A DNA stretch of 53,236 nucleotides from Aeromonas tecta (GTDB lineage Bacteria; Pseudomonadota; Gammaproteobacteria; Enterobacterales; Aeromonadaceae): assembly GCF_000820185.1 (NCBI RefSeq), contig NZ_CDCA01000026.1:1-53236 (forward strand). The letters are read 5' to 3'. The stretch's first letter is position 1, and each line of letters begins with the position of its first letter. The notes under the pieces are model-generated. The model made no database searches. It worked only from the letters and a program-made list of their open reading frames with translations, and had not been told where the DNA came from. The translations under genes were made by a program, and so were the position numbers. This document shows, piece after piece, positions 35,866 through 45,283 of the stretch.

Positions 35866-36591
35866 CTACGCGAGCGGGCGTGTTTCCAAGCGCTGACCCG
35901 AGTGCGAACAGGTCAGGATGGAGCCTTGCTCGAACCAGTCCCCCAACACGATGCGGCGAGCCGGTGCGCCATCCAGCACGAAATCATGCACGGCGGGTCT
36001 GTGGGTGTGGCCGTGGATCATCAACCGGCAGTCGTGGCGTCTCATCATTTCGTCCACGGCGGCGGGGGTCACATCCATGATGGTCTGCTGCTTGCCTGCA
36101 TTTTCCATCTGGCTCTGGCCCCGCATCTTGCAGGCGATGCGCTGGCGACGGGAGAGCGGCAGACGCAGGAACAGCCAGCGCAGCCATGTCAGCTGGGTGA
36201 TGCGGCGAAACTTCTGATAGTCGACATCCAGGGTACAGAGCAGATCGCCGTGGCTGAGCAGTGCCCGCTCACCGTAGAGCTCGATGACGCAGGGGTCGCC
36301 GAGCAGGGTCATGCCGGCGCGCTTGGCAAACTGCTGGCCCAGCATAAAGTCGCGGTTACCGTGGATGAAATAGATGGGCACCCCTTGCTGGCTCAGGGCG
36401 AGGAAGGCGTCGGCCACCTGGTCGTGGAGCGGGTTGGGGTCATCATCGCCAACCCAGAATTCGAACAAGTCTCCCAGTACATAGAGCGCATCGGCGCCGG
36501 GGGCATCGTTGGCCAGAAAGCGCACCAGCGCGGCGGTCATGTCGGGGCGGGCGTTGCTTAAGTGAATATCACTGATAAAAAGGGTGCTCAT
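35866..36591 (-). CDS. lpxH: UDP-2,3-diacylglucosamine hydrolase LpxH
   Basis: The 241-residue calcineurin-like metallophosphoesterase has motifs SDIHLS (Asp8, His10), LGDLFEFWVGDD, HGNRDFMLG and HGHTHRP. The FEFWVGDD extension is specific to LpxH. It splits UDP-2,3-diacylglucosamine to lipid X and UMP with Mn. It is the third gene downstream of ppiB, 13 bp after the DUF4269 gene, as ppiB-lpxH is adjacent in E. coli. Together with lpxK, msbA and kdsB it gives four lipid A or LPS steps in this window. Confidence 0.95.
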   Translation of the reverse strand: MSTLFISDIHLSNARPDMTAALVRFLANDAPGADALYVLGDLFEFWVGDDDPNPLHDQVADAFLALSQQGVPIYFIHGNRDFMLGQQFAKRAGMTLLGDPCVIELYGERALLSHGDLLCTLDVDYQKFRRITQLTWLRWLFLRLPLSRRQRIACKMRGQSQMENAGKQQTIMDVTPAAVDEMMRRHDCRLMIHGHTHRPAVHDFVLDGAPARRIVLGDWFEQGSILTCSHSGQRLETRPLA

Positions 36592-36604
36592 GAGGTCCTG
36601 GGCG

Positions 36605-37282
36605 TCATGGTAAGAGGGTGTCCTCGAGACGGACTGCGTGGGTGAGGGGAGCAGATTGCCAGACGAGCCGATTCAGATCGACCCCTTCCTGCGCCAGCAG
36701 CGCCTGATAAGGGTCGCCAGCAAGACCCAGCAACTGGCAGATGGCGGCCTCGCCTTTGAGCCCTTGCTCGCGGCGAAGGCGCAGCACCGCACGATAAAAA
36801 TCGTCACCAAACTGTTCGAGCAGGGCGGCCATCAGACTGAGATGGCGCCAACCGTGCAGGGTCTCGAGCCTTGCTGGGGTGACATAGAGCTCGACGGGCC
36901 AGGCTTGGGCATTCATGCCAGTCAGGGTGTGTGTTACCAACCAGTTGCCACCCGCCAGCGGGCGGGTCTGCCATTGCCCTGAGGCAAACAGAGCGGCGAA
37001 GGCGGCGGGATCCGGGTGCTGACAGAGGATATCGAGATCGCTGCCGGGCTTGTCGAGTCCAATCGCCACCGTGCTCACCAGAGCCAGGTCTTGGCAGAGG
37101 CGCTGTAGCTCAGCCCACAGCCCCGCCGTGAGCAGGGCATGGGCCGAGCGCTGGCGCGGGTTGCCCTCGGCCAGATAGTCGAGGCGGCGCCAGTTCGGGC
37201 CGCCGCTGGCTCGCGCAGATGGAAAAACTGCGGCCGGGGCCGCAGTTTTATCCGTGCCGAGTTGGCAGCAATCAGTCAGCAA
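36605..37282 (-). CDS. DUF4269 nucleotidyltransferase-like protein (start uncertain)
   Basis: The DUF4269 pattern is clear: [40 protein letters not shown] (the Gly-Ser-x-Asp-x-Asp of nucleotidyltransferase folds) and AYRHL-like [15 protein letters not shown]. Substrate unknown. The only standard start in frame is TTG at 37282, inside the end of ppiB. The ppiB terminator hairpin then falls inside codons 11-20. No ATG or GTG lies between there and the conserved LDYL. Either a TTG start is used with the hairpin translated, or the native start has been lost. Confidence 0.7.
   Translation of the reverse strand: MLTDCCQLGTDKTAAPAAVFPSARASGGPNWRRLDYLAEGNPRQRSAHALLTAGLWAELQRLCQDLALVSTVAIGLDKPGSDLDILCQHPDPAAFAALFASGQWQTRPLAGGNWLVTHTLTGMNAQAWPVELYVTPARLETLHGWRHLSLMAALLEQFGDDFYRAVLRLRREQGLKGEAAICQLLGLAGDPYQALLAQEGVDLNRLVWQSAPLTHAVRLEDTLLP
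37228..37252 (-). terminator. Terminator after ppiB
   Basis: AAAACTGCGGCC / GGCCGCAGTTTT stem on the minus strand with a short GG loop and a T-tract, about 20 bp after the ppiB stop. It overlaps the possible 5' end of the DUF4269 gene. Confidence 0.75.
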
Positions 37283-37769
37283 GGGTGACCTTGGTGATGA
37301 CCACGTCTTCGACCGGGACGTCCTGGTGCATACGGCCGGCGTTGCCGGTCTTGACGCTCTTGATCTTGTTGACCACGTCCATGCCGGCAGTCACTTCACC
37401 GAACACGCAGTAGCCGAAGCCCTGAGTGGTGGCGGACTTGAAGTCGAGGAAGTCGTTGTTGTTCACGTTGATGAAGAACTGGGCGCTGGCAGAGTGCGGC
37501 TCAGAGGTACGGGCCATGGCGACGGTACCAATCTTGTTGGACAGACCGTTGGCGGCTTCGTTCTTGATGGGAGCGCGAGTCTCTTTCTCTTTGAAGCCAG
37601 CAGCATAGCCGCCGCCCTGGATCATGAAGCCGTCGATGACGCGGTGGAAGATGGTGTTGTCGTAGTGACCGTCACGGCAGTATTGCAGGAAGTTGGCAAC
37701 GGTTTCCGGCGCCTTGTCAGCATGCAGGGTCAGGGTGATGTCGCCGTGGTTGGTGTGCAGAGTAACCAT
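37272..37769 (-). CDS. ppiB: Peptidyl-prolyl cis-trans isomerase B (cyclophilin)
   Basis: The 165-residue protein (164 in E. coli PpiB) has cyclophilin blocks [33 protein letters not shown] and [16 protein letters not shown]. No signal peptide, so it is cytoplasmic. It isomerises Xaa-Pro bonds. The ATG at 37769 is chosen on family alignment. It is divergent from cysS, as in E. coli. Confidence 0.95.
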   Translation of the reverse strand: MVTLHTNHGDITLTLHADKAPETVANFLQYCRDGHYDNTIFHRVIDGFMIQGGGYAAGFKEKETRAPIKNEAANGLSNKIGTVAMARTSEPHSASAQFFINVNNNDFLDFKSATTQGFGYCVFGEVTAGMDVVNKIKSVKTGNAGRMHQDVPVEDVVITKVTLAD

Positions 37770-37960
37770 GATATGTCCTTTCAAAATTGCGCGAGCACCG
37801 AAGGGCCCGCGGGTGTATGGCATAAAGTGGTGGCAATTCTAGCCCATCAAGGCCGCCTGGCATAGGGCGAACGCCATCTCTGGCACGTTTTGCGCCTCGT
37901 TTTCTCTACCGGATGCGGTTAGAATGTCAGACCATTTTACTCACAGGCAGTGGTCATAAG

Positions 37961-39337
37961 ATGCTGAAGATCTACAACACACTCACTCGTCAAAAAGAAG
38001 AATTCAAACCTATCCACCCGGGCAAGGTGGGCATGTATGTGTGTGGGGTCACCATTTACGATCATTGTCATATCGGCCACGGCCGCACCTTCGTCGCCTT
38101 CGACGTGGTGGCCCGTTACCTGCGCTACAGCGGCTATGAGCTGAACTATGTGCGCAACGTCACCGACGTGGACGACAAGATCATCAAGCGCGCCGCCGAG
38201 ACCCAGGTCACCTGCGACGATCTGACCGAGCGTCTGATCGGCGACATGCACGCTGATTTTGATGCCCTCGGCATGCTGCGCCCGGACATCGAGCCCCGCG
38301 CCACCCAGCACATTCACGAAATCATCGATCTGGTCGAAACCCTGATCGCCAAGGATCACGCCTACGTGGCGGACAACGGTGACGTCATGTTCATCGTCGA
38401 ATCCTTCGCCGACTACGGCAAGCTCTCGGGCCAGGATCTGGAACAGCTGCAGGCCGGCGCCCGGGTCGACGTGGTGGATGCCAAGCGCAACCCGCTCGAC
38501 TTCGTGCTGTGGAAGATGTCCAAGCCCGGCGAGCCGACCTGGGACAGCCCCTGGGGCCCGGGTCGTCCCGGCTGGCACATCGAGTGCTCCGCCATGAACT
38601 CCAAGCACCTTGGCAACCATTTCGACATCCACGGCGGCGGCTCGGATCTGCAGTTCCCGCACCACGAGAACGAGATTGCCCAGTCCTGCTGCGCCCACGG
38701 TGGCGACTACGTCAACACCTGGATGCACAGCGGCATGGTGATGGTGGATAAAGAGAAGATGTCCAAGTCCCTTGGCAACTTCTTCACCATCCGCGACGTC
38801 CTGGCCCATTACGACGCCGAAACCGTGCGCTACTTCCTGATGTCCGGCCACTATCGCAGCCAGCTCAACTACTCGGAAGATAACCTCAAGCAAGCCCGCA
38901 CCGCCCTTGAGCGCATGTACACCGCCTTGCGTGACCTGCCCGTGGTGCCCGCCGCCGGTGGGGAAGAGCAGCTGGCTCGCTTTGTTGATGCCATGAACGA
39001 TGACTTCAACACCCCGGAAGCCTACTCCGCCCTGTTCGATCTGGTGCGTGAGATCAACCGTCAGAAGAGCGAAGACGTAGCCGCAGCTGCCGGTCTTGCC
39101 GCCCGCCTGCGCGAACTCGGCGCCGTGCTCGGCATACTGCAGCAGGATCCGGACGCCTTCCTCAAAGGTGACGAGGCCGACGACGAAGTGGCCGAAATCG
39201 AGCAACTGATCGCCCAGCGCAACCAGGCCCGCGCCGACAAGAACTGGGCCGCGGCGGATGCCGCCCGTAACCGTCTCACCGAGATGGGCATAGTGCTGGA
39301 AGACAGCGCCGGCAAAACCAGCTGGCGCCGTGCATAA
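37961..39337 (+). CDS. cysS: Cysteinyl-tRNA synthetase
   Basis: The 458-residue class I synthetase has [16 protein letters not shown] (HIGH motif, with a zinc Cys at CG), GWHIECSAM and HHENEIAQS for zinc binding, and [10 protein letters not shown] (KMSKS loop). It charges tRNA-Cys; a tRNA-Cys gene lies at 28074-28147. The start at 37961 agrees with the family opening [11 protein letters not shown] terminator follows. Confidence 0.97.
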   Translation: MLKIYNTLTRQKEEFKPIHPGKVGMYVCGVTIYDHCHIGHGRTFVAFDVVARYLRYSGYELNYVRNVTDVDDKIIKRAAETQVTCDDLTERLIGDMHADFDALGMLRPDIEPRATQHIHEIIDLVETLIAKDHAYVADNGDVMFIVESFADYGKLSGQDLEQLQAGARVDVVDAKRNPLDFVLWKMSKPGEPTWDSPWGPGRPGWHIECSAMNSKHLGNHFDIHGGGSDLQFPHHENEIAQSCCAHGGDYVNTWMHSGMVMVDKEKMSKSLGNFFTIRDVLAHYDAETVRYFLMSGHYRSQLNYSEDNLKQARTALERMYTALRDLPVVPAAGGEEQLARFVDAMNDDFNTPEAYSALFDLVREINRQKSEDVAAAAGLAARLRELGAVLGILQQDPDAFLKGDEADDEVAEIEQLIAQRNQARADKNWAAADAARNRLTEMGIVLEDSAGKTSWRRA

Positions 39338-39375
39338 GGCCGGTTGTCCTGTTGGTGCCAACAGGTCAACCCAAT

Positions 39376-39408
39376 AAAAAATCGCAGCCCTTGGGCTGCG
39401 GTTTTTGT
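39376..39408 (+). terminator. Terminator after cysS
   Basis: AAAAATCGCAGCCC / GGGCTGCGGTTTTT stem, 40 bp after the cysS stop. Confidence 0.9.
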
Positions 39409-39462
39409 TTGTGCCTTTTCCCTCGAAGCCTCTTAAGCCTTTGCTGCCTCTGCTCTGATCCC

Positions 39463-39725
39463 CTCGCCCCTTGGGGGAGAGGGCTAGGGTGAGGGGTCGC
39501 TAACGTTATTCCCCTGCGGAATGCCGTCCTACGCCTGAATGGCATGGCTTCGCCATGCAGGACACGAGGGCTCTGCCCTCGAAGGGGTTTCGCCCGCCCT
39601 TCGGGCTGGGGCGAGTGACTTTGGAAAGACCCAAAGTCACCAAAAGTCTTCTCCCCCGGCAAACCGCCCACTTCGCGGGTGCCCTAGTCTCGTCCAACGG
39701 GTCGGACGGAACGCCGCAGACGGCA
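39463..39725 (+). repeat. Left inverted repeat of the immunity-gene island
   Basis: A chain of hairpins: GCATGGCTTCGCCATGC (39542-39558), CGAGGGCTCTGCCCTCG (39565-39581), GCCCGCCCTTCGGGC, and GTGACTTTG..CAAAGTCAC (39615-39640). The same series appears in reverse orientation at 42230-42521, with matching linkers such as CGGAATGCCGT/CGGAATGTCGT. It begins with a CCCTCGCCCC..GGGGGAGAGGG block common in gammaproteobacterial intergenic repeats. It does not code for a convincing protein. Confidence 0.8.
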
Positions 39726-39906
39726 CTTTGGCCTACGCCATCCATGGCTTCGGCCAAAGCCCACTTCGAACCTCCCTGTTCTCGCGCCAAATCGGGGTCG
39801 AGCAGTGCTCGCCCTGACCCGATTTGGCCCCTATGCCGGCTGCGCCATCATCCGTGACGGCGCTCCTGACCCGTTGAACTCGACTCGGCGATTGTGCTTG
39901 GCCTTG

Positions 39907-40722
39907 TTATGCCTTACCTACACCAAACCACGATTTGAGCTTTGAACCCCATTTTTTCTCGTAGAATGGTTTAACTTGATTTGTAAAGTATTGGCTAAGT
40001 CCAGAATCACTTTCATTGACCTTGTACAGATCAACAGACTCGCCTTCTGGCACGGTATCGCCAGCCACGTTGCCAGCCTCCCTCATTACCTTTTCAATAT
40101 CACCATCTGCTTCTATACCAACTATTAGATGCGGTTTCTCATCAACAGATGTGTCATGCATAAGTACCAAATAAGCTTTTTTTACATTGCCATGTTTTGC
40201 CAATAGCTGAGTAAGTGAATCAACCATTTTTGATGGATAATTAGACGGCTCCCCCAGCAGCACCTTAGTTTCTTTCTCCACAATTCTCTGGGATGGCTCC
40301 CGACTGATGCCGATAGATAACAAGTGTGCTACTTCTTCAGGAACAAACTCTTTTCCATAGTCTGATTTTGGGTTAAGAAATAGCGTAGCTCCTTGTGTCA
40401 TTTCAAACAAAGAACGTACTGGTAGGGCCAAATATGATTCTTCGCTATCGATAGATTTTTGTAACACTTCTAGCGAGGAAAAGAAAGGAATTACAGGTGA
40501 GCCATCAGCCTTTTCCCAATGCTGTATTTGAATTTTACTTCCAGCTGCGAGATTCACTTGTCCGTCCGTGCCTGGCACTCCAGTTGTACCAAGCAAAAAG
40601 ACGTGCGAACTTAGCAGGACTTCACAGAATTGTGGTCGATGGGCTGGTTCGTTTGCAGCCAATCTTAAAATCTCTTCAAGTTTATTTTCTTCGGTTATTT
40701 CCACGGTTTGTCCTTTAGACAT
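39907..40722 (-). CDS. SseB-family protein (N- and C-terminal SseB domains)
   Basis: The 271-residue protein has an SseB N-terminal domain (LEEILRLAANEPAHRPQFCE, VIPFFSSLEVLQKSI, ALPVRSLFEM) and an SseB_C domain (KAYLVLMHDTSVDEKPHLIV, then GIEADGD). E. coli SseB (258 residues) is linked to serine sensitivity. SseB-type domains also occur among immunity proteins of polymorphic toxins. The gene is clearly more AT-rich than its flanks and lies within an inverted-repeat island beside a SUKH gene, so an immunity-like role is plausible but not shown. A related repeat lies upstream at 40989-41270. Apparently intact. Confidence 0.8.
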   Translation of the reverse strand: MSKGQTVEITEENKLEEILRLAANEPAHRPQFCEVLLSSHVFLLGTTGVPGTDGQVNLAAGSKIQIQHWEKADGSPVIPFFSSLEVLQKSIDSEESYLALPVRSLFEMTQGATLFLNPKSDYGKEFVPEEVAHLLSIGISREPSQRIVEKETKVLLGEPSNYPSKMVDSLTQLLAKHGNVKKAYLVLMHDTSVDEKPHLIVGIEADGDIEKVMREAGNVAGDTVPEGESVDLYKVNESDSGLSQYFTNQVKPFYEKKWGSKLKSWFGVGKA

Positions 40723-40988
40723 AACAGTGATTAGATAGACGGTGGTACTAATCCGATAGCAAAGCCTTCCATATAACTCCGTTCTGTCCTGATAGTTGTC
40801 ACGAAAAAAATCAAATTAAATCAAAATACTACTAGTCTATCTCTGATGCTTGAATGTATTCGCTTGACCTCCTCTTTTTACTCTATCATTACCACTGTAT
40901 AAAAAAATAGTTTAGGAGCCAGCTATGGAGAGTATCGCCAAACCCTGTCTGCGTGAACAGGTCTGGATAGTGATGCGTTTGCATTAGG

Positions 40989-41270
40989 GTCGTAGGTTCG
41001 ATTAGCGAAGCGTAATCGGACCTTCTATATACAACCGTTCCCGATAGATATCTGTGCCGCTTGCTGCTTTGCTCACCATGATTTTTTCACCTATTCAACC
41101 ATGTCGATATCACTGGTTGTATAGGCGCGATAATCTGGTCTCGCCATGAAGTGGGCGAGGGGTAGCTGCGAGATAACAACCCACCCGAGCTTTACCCCGA
41201 ATAGACAGGGGCTGTTAACTGGTCTTGGGGCTGAAGGTTCGGGCTTGCCCCTGTTGTTCGCCGAGATGAA
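40989..41270 (+). repeat. Direct repeat copy 1 (upstream of the SseB gene)
   Basis: The unit contains GGTTCGATTA..TAATCGGACC (an imperfect stem, 40995-41022), CCTTCTATATA, TGTGCCGCTTG and CTGTTGTTCGCCGAG. The same blocks in the same order recur at 41962-42178. The 670-bp stretch 40723-41392 otherwise holds no gene I can support; short frames at 40925 and 41146 look random. Confidence 0.65.
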
Positions 41271-41392
41271 AGCACAACTTCAGGACGAAGGCCATTGCTT
41301 GTTCAAGGCTAGCGGCAACAAGCTTGTCCCAAAACCTTAGCTATCAGAAATAGCATTGAATTAATGATTATGAATACGTGCAGTTTGATAGT

Positions 41393-41923
41393 CTATTTAT
41401 TAAGCTTTCTATTTTTCCTTTCAGCTAGTTCATTAAGTTCGTGTTCGATTAACTCAAACCAGGTTTTATCTACGCGCTCGAAGGTATTCTCTTCATGTAA
41501 ATATCTTACCAGTCGGCCCTCTTCATTATAACAATAGACATTGGCATCAGCCAAAATCCTGAGAACTGGAATTGCTTTGTGACCTAACTCTTTGAACTGT
41601 TCTGCTGCTATATTTATATTCATCCATTCAGGAGCATCCTCGCTATAAGCGTAAGAATAGACACCTCGCAAAAACTCCCAATATGGTGCCACAGCCAGCA
41701 CTTCTGCATATGGCCACAATTCCTCTTTAACCTCTATAAAGAATCCACCCAGCGTTCCCATAGCATGAGAGATATAGTCATCTGGAAATTTAATACCATA
41801 CCTCTCTCCAAGAGTTATCACCTCATGTTTTGTGGGAGCCTGATCTCCTGCCGCAACAATGTAATAATAATCATCCCAGATCTCAAGTATTAGTTCTCTT
41901 GTTTTATCTGTTACGTTAACCAT
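41393..41923 (-). CDS. SMI1/KNR4 (SUKH) family immunity-like protein
   Basis: The 176-residue protein shows the SUKH core: EVITLGERYGIKFPDDYISH, then GTLGGFFIEVKEELWP and PEWMNINIAAEQFKELGHKA. SUKH proteins protect against secreted nuclease and other toxins of contact-dependent and type VI systems. No toxin gene is visible beside it, so this would be an orphan immunity gene. The sequence is AT-rich relative to the region. Repeats lie on both sides. Apparently intact. Confidence 0.8.
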   Translation of the reverse strand: MVNVTDKTRELILEIWDDYYYIVAAGDQAPTKHEVITLGERYGIKFPDDYISHAMGTLGGFFIEVKEELWPYAEVLAVAPYWEFLRGVYSYAYSEDAPEWMNINIAAEQFKELGHKAIPVLRILADANVYCYNEEGRLVRYLHEENTFERVDKTWFELIEHELNELAERKNRKLNK

Positions 41924-41961
41924 TGTTTATTGTCATCCTGTTAGCATTGTCTGTAGAGACG

Positions 41962-42178
41962 ATGGTTCAATTAATAAAGCGTAATTCAGCATTCGAAAAA
42001 TTAAAATTCTGCCACGGTGAAATACTTACTATAAGGCCTTCTATATAAGGTTATTCCCAGATAAGATGGTGTGCCGCTTGTTGTTGTATTCAAATTTACT
42101 TTTTTACCCATCTGTATAAGTGCGACCATTTAACCTCGGGGCTGAAGATTCGGGGTTGCCCCCTGTTGTTCGCCGAGG
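41962..42178 (+). repeat. Direct repeat copy 2 (upstream of the SUKH gene)
   Basis: It shares with copy 1 the blocks GGTTCAATTA..AAAGCGTAAT, GGCCTTCTATATA, GTGTGCCGCTTGTTG, TCGGGGCTGAAG and CCTGTTGTTCGCCGAGG, with a short insertion near 41985-42030. Each repeat copy lies 5' of one immunity-like gene, giving two gene-repeat units in tandem. The rest of 41924-42858 has no supported gene. Confidence 0.65.
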
Positions 42179-42229
42179 CTAGGGCAGAAGGTCAGGTGCG
42201 CTGTCATGGACGACGGCGCAGACGCAGGC

Positions 42230-42521
42230 GGTACAGGGATGTACCGTCTGCGTCGTTCCGCCAGGCCTTTTGCCCTAACCGAGGGCACTCGACGCAGGAG
42301 GGCGAACAAGCGGGGGTTGCCTTTCTTTTGGTGACTTTTCTTTGGCCACGCAAAGAAAAGTCACTCGCCTCAGCCCGAAGGGCGGGCGAAACCCCGTCGA
42401 GGATGGCGTTCTCGCGTCCTGCATGGCGAAGCCATACCAATGCTGCGGCCTACGACATTCCGCAAGGCAATGACGTTACCTCGCCCCTCACCCTGACCCT
42501 CTCCCGCAGGGGGAGAGGGGA
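42230..42521 (-). repeat. Right inverted repeat of the immunity-gene island
   Basis: The reverse-oriented counterpart of 39463-39725. It contains GTGACTTTTC..GAAAAGTCAC (42331-42364), GCCCGAAGGGCGGGC, GCATGGCGAAGCCAT (42421-42435) and CCTCACCCTGACCCTCTCCC. An additional perfect 15-bp stem with a GGGA loop (42221-42254) lies at its inner end. Arms match over about 200 bp with moderate divergence. Confidence 0.8.
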
Positions 42522-42858
42522 CAGCCCTCGCCGAGGCGCGGGATGCCGGGCTGGCATCCGTCAGGGACGCTGCCGCCTAGCGTTGACTGCCAGAGTGCGT
42601 CGTGAACTGTCACAAAAAGAGGGGGCCTGCGGCCGCGCCACCATCTTACGGAGCCATTTTGGTCTAATCCATGGCTTTGATTAGTTAACTGTCAGAAATG
42701 AATGAATTTTTGCGCTGCTTCAAAGTTCCGAGAAGGAACCTGGACTCGGGCCCGAATTTTATCGCGCCTGAGCCTTGCTTGGCTCCAGAGGGGCTTGATT
42801 GCCCATGGGCGGGTTGGCTATCGTGGGCGGGTATGACATGCAAGCTGGGAGTATAGGC

Positions 42859-43872
42859 ATGGACAAGATATTGCAGGCCCTGTCGGTACAGGTCACGGCA
42901 GCGCGGGATCTGGAGAGCCTGACGCGGCCGTTGCTGGAGATGCTCGAAGCGGTGACCGGGCTGGAGTCGACCTATCTCACCGAGATCGATCTGGGGGAGG
43001 GCAAGCAGAGCATTCGCTACGCCCGCAACGTGGCCGGATTGCAGATCCCGGAGGGGATCTCGGTGGATTGGAGCGATACCCTGTGCCGGCGCGCCATCGA
43101 TGAGGGGCGCATGTATACCGACAACGTCGCCGACTGCTGGGGGGATTCCGAGGCGGCCAGTGCGCTCGGCATTCGCACCTACCTGAGCAGCCCGGTGCGC
43201 ACGCCATCGGGCTCGCTCTATGGCACCCTGTGCGCCGCCAGCGCCGAACAGCGGCCCTTCGTGGCGGGCTCGGAGCAGCTGATCGCCTTCTTCGCGCGGC
43301 TCATCGCCGAGCACGTGGAGCGCGAGCAGTTGCTGCAGCAGTTGCAGCAGGCGAACCATGAGCTGTCGCGCCAGGCGCTGTGCGATCCCCTGACCGGCCT
43401 TGCCAACCGCCGCGCCCTGATGCACGAGCTGGCTCGGCTGTTCCCCCTGTCGGAGCGGGCCGGTCATCCGGTGCTCGTCGCCTTCATCGATCTGGACGGT
43501 TTCAAGGTCATCAACGACACCCACGGTCACGAGACGGGGGATCTGCTGCTCAGCACCCTGGCCAGGCAACTGGGCTCGGCCCTGCGCAGTGGCGATCTGC
43601 TGGCGCGGGTGGGGGGCGATGAATTTGTCGCCGTGGGCATGGGCCCCATTCACGGGGAGGAGACAGTGGAGGCGGCGGTGCACTGTTTCCAGCGCCGACT
43701 GTTCGAGCACAGCGTGCTGCAACTGCCGCTCGGCGCCCAGGTGCTGCATTACCCCGGCGCCAGCGTGGGGGTGGTGGCCATCGATCCGGCCTACACCAGC
43801 ATCGACGATGCTCTGCGCCAGGCCGATGCGCGCATGTACGCGGTCAAGCGCCAGCGCCGTGCCCAGGGATAG
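42859..43872 (+). CDS. GAF-GGDEF diguanylate cyclase
   Basis: The 337-residue protein has an N-terminal GAF domain (about residues 10-155; LLEMLEAVTGLESTYLTEID, VRTPSGSLYGTLCAAS). A short coiled linker (QLLQQLQQANHELSRQALCD) leads to a GGDEF domain with DPLTGLANRRAL and the active site GGDEF at 252-256. RSGD, five residues before it, forms an inhibitory I-site for c-di-GMP. It should make c-di-GMP in response to an unknown GAF ligand. ATG 42859 has GGGAG upstream and is preferred to 42799. No membrane segment. Confidence 0.9.
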   Translation: MDKILQALSVQVTAARDLESLTRPLLEMLEAVTGLESTYLTEIDLGEGKQSIRYARNVAGLQIPEGISVDWSDTLCRRAIDEGRMYTDNVADCWGDSEAASALGIRTYLSSPVRTPSGSLYGTLCAASAEQRPFVAGSEQLIAFFARLIAEHVEREQLLQQLQQANHELSRQALCDPLTGLANRRALMHELARLFPLSERAGHPVLVAFIDLDGFKVINDTHGHETGDLLLSTLARQLGSALRSGDLLARVGGDEFVAVGMGPIHGEETVEAAVHCFQRRLFEHSVLQLPLGAQVLHYPGASVGVVAIDPAYTSIDDALRQADARMYAVKRQRRAQG

Positions 43873-44019
43873 GCAGGCGCGGCCTGTTCACTGGGCCACA
43901 AGCAGCCAGCGCCTCTAGTGGGCCCGTTGGCAACGGCCAGCATCCTTGATGTTGCGCATTGTTGCCTTGGCAGGCACGATGCTAGGATGCTCACCTCTTC
44001 ACCACAGGCAGTCCCGATC

Positions 44020-44307
44020 ATGGCAAACCGGATTATCAGCAGCGCCCGCGCCCTGGGGGCGAAAGCGGCCTCACTCTTTGCCGAGCTCTCGGAGTTTCAG
44101 CAGCGGATCTGGGTGGTCAGCATCATGCAGGAGTCCTACACCGACACCTTTATCGTCAACGAAGGCAGCTTTGAGGAGCCGATGCAGTGGATGGTGCGCA
44201 AGGGCTATGACGGCGAGATGCTGCGCCAGGTGAACGAGATGCGCCCCTCCCAGGCCATCGAGCTCGACTTGGGTCATATCAGCCACCGGTTGATGCGGGT
44301 CAAGTAG
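44020..44307 (+). CDS. Hypothetical protein
   Basis: A 95-residue protein starting MANRIISSARALGAKAASLF, with no domain I recognise. It contains QESYTDTFIVNEGSFEEPMQ and a charged helical C-terminus. Codon use and GC fit the surroundings. ATG at 43987 would give a longer form. Possibly a small lineage-specific protein. Confidence 0.55.
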   Translation: MANRIISSARALGAKAASLFAELSEFQQRIWVVSIMQESYTDTFIVNEGSFEEPMQWMVRKGYDGEMLRQVNEMRPSQAIELDLGHISHRLMRVK

Positions 44308-44382
44308 ACCTGGCTGTAGTCGAGTAACGTGGTGATATTTTATCCTGATTCTTAATGATATTTAGGTGTTTTATACCGCAAA

Positions 44383-44417
44383 ATTATGAAGCAGGGGCCC
44401 ATCTCGGGCCCCTGTTT
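44383..44417 (-). terminator. Terminator after the second solute-binding gene
   Basis: CAGGGGCCC / GGGCCCCTG stem with an ATCTC loop between convergent genes. Confidence 0.75.
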
Positions 44418-44464
44418 CGTTATGAGTGTCGTTATTAGTTTCGTTATGAGAAGGGTGCGACGTT

Positions 44465-45283
44465 TCAAGGGGTGGGGAAGTACTTGGCCTGCAGTTGCTG
44501 GAAGGCGCTGCTGGCCAGCACCTGGGTCAGGCCGCGCTGGAACTCCTTGACCAGGGCATCGTCCACCGGGTGGCTGAAGGCGAAGCAGAACTGCTCCGAG
44601 CTTAGCACCCAGCTCACTTTGAATAGCGCGGGATCCAGCTGCTGGGCGCGGATCAGATCCTGCATGGTGGTCTTGTTGCTGGAGACGAGATCGACCCGGC
44701 CCGAGGTGAGCATGCGCAGGGCCTGGGAGAGGCGGTTGGCGGTCATGATCTTCTGCTCGTCGAAGCCGCTGTTGAGCAGCAGTTGCTCCCCCACGTCGGT
44801 GCGCACCGCGCCTATGTTGTACTGCTGGGCCTCTTCCAGGGTGCTGAGCCGAATGTCCCGCGAGGCGAGCCCCATCAACACGATTTCGGCATAGCCGATG
44901 GGGCAGGCCCACTTGAACAAGGGGCTGCGCGCCTCGGTGCGGGCGGTGGAGAAGAGCACCACGTTGGGTTTTTGGGTCAGCAGGTAGTAGCCGCGCGCCC
45001 AGGGCAGGATGCTGATCGCTTGTGGCGGGGTGTCGGTTTTTTGCCACACCAGTTGCAGCAACTCGATGGCGAGGCCTGCGGGTTTGCCATCCTCGCCGGT
45101 GAAGTTATAGGGCTTGTACTCTTCGGTGAGGTAATGCAATTGGGCTAGGGCGGGACTGGCCTGGGCGGCGTTGACGCAGGCAACGAGCATCAGCAAGAGG
45201 GTGATAACGCGTGAGGTAAACAGCGCGGTAAGGCGCGTCGTCACTGGTATCCATATCGGTATCCATCTGCTCATCCCGACCAT
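44465..45283 (-). CDS. Periplasmic solute-binding protein
   Basis: A 272-residue protein with a basic N-terminus and a hydrophobic signal region (ITLLLMLVACVNAAQA). The mature part has YKPYNFTGEDGKPAGLAIEL, the typical family 3 binding-protein opening, and LSQALRMLTSGRVDLVSSNK in lobe 2. The start may be internal (several Met/GTG options before the signal). As with 107-853, no transporter genes are adjacent. It may be a signalling or orphan SBP. Confidence 0.75.
   Translation of the reverse strand: MVGMSRWIPIWIPVTTRLTALFTSRVITLLLMLVACVNAAQASPALAQLHYLTEEYKPYNFTGEDGKPAGLAIELLQLVWQKTDTPPQAISILPWARGYYLLTQKPNVVLFSTARTEARSPLFKWACPIGYAEIVLMGLASRDIRLSTLEEAQQYNIGAVRTDVGEQLLLNSGFDEQKIMTANRLSQALRMLTSGRVDLVSSNKTTMQDLIRAQQLDPALFKVSWVLSSEQFCFAFSHPVDDALVKEFQRGLTQVLASSAFQQLQAKYFPTP

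Noticed and set aside
37937..39361. 474-codon open frame antisense to cysS
   Set aside because: Shadow of cysS: Gly/Val/His-rich with no domain, while the plus strand carries the HIGH and KMSKS motifs.
41146..41340. 64-codon frame in the immunity island
   Set aside because: It overlaps the direct repeat and has no coding-like pattern or family resemblance.
42221..42254. Intrinsic terminator
   Set aside because: The perfect 15-bp stem with a GGGA loop has no T-tract; it is treated as part of the repeat.
42166..42684. 172-codon frame across the right inverted repeat
   Set aside because: The protein is Arg/Ala-rich and follows the hairpin repeat, so it is an artefact of the palindromic DNA.
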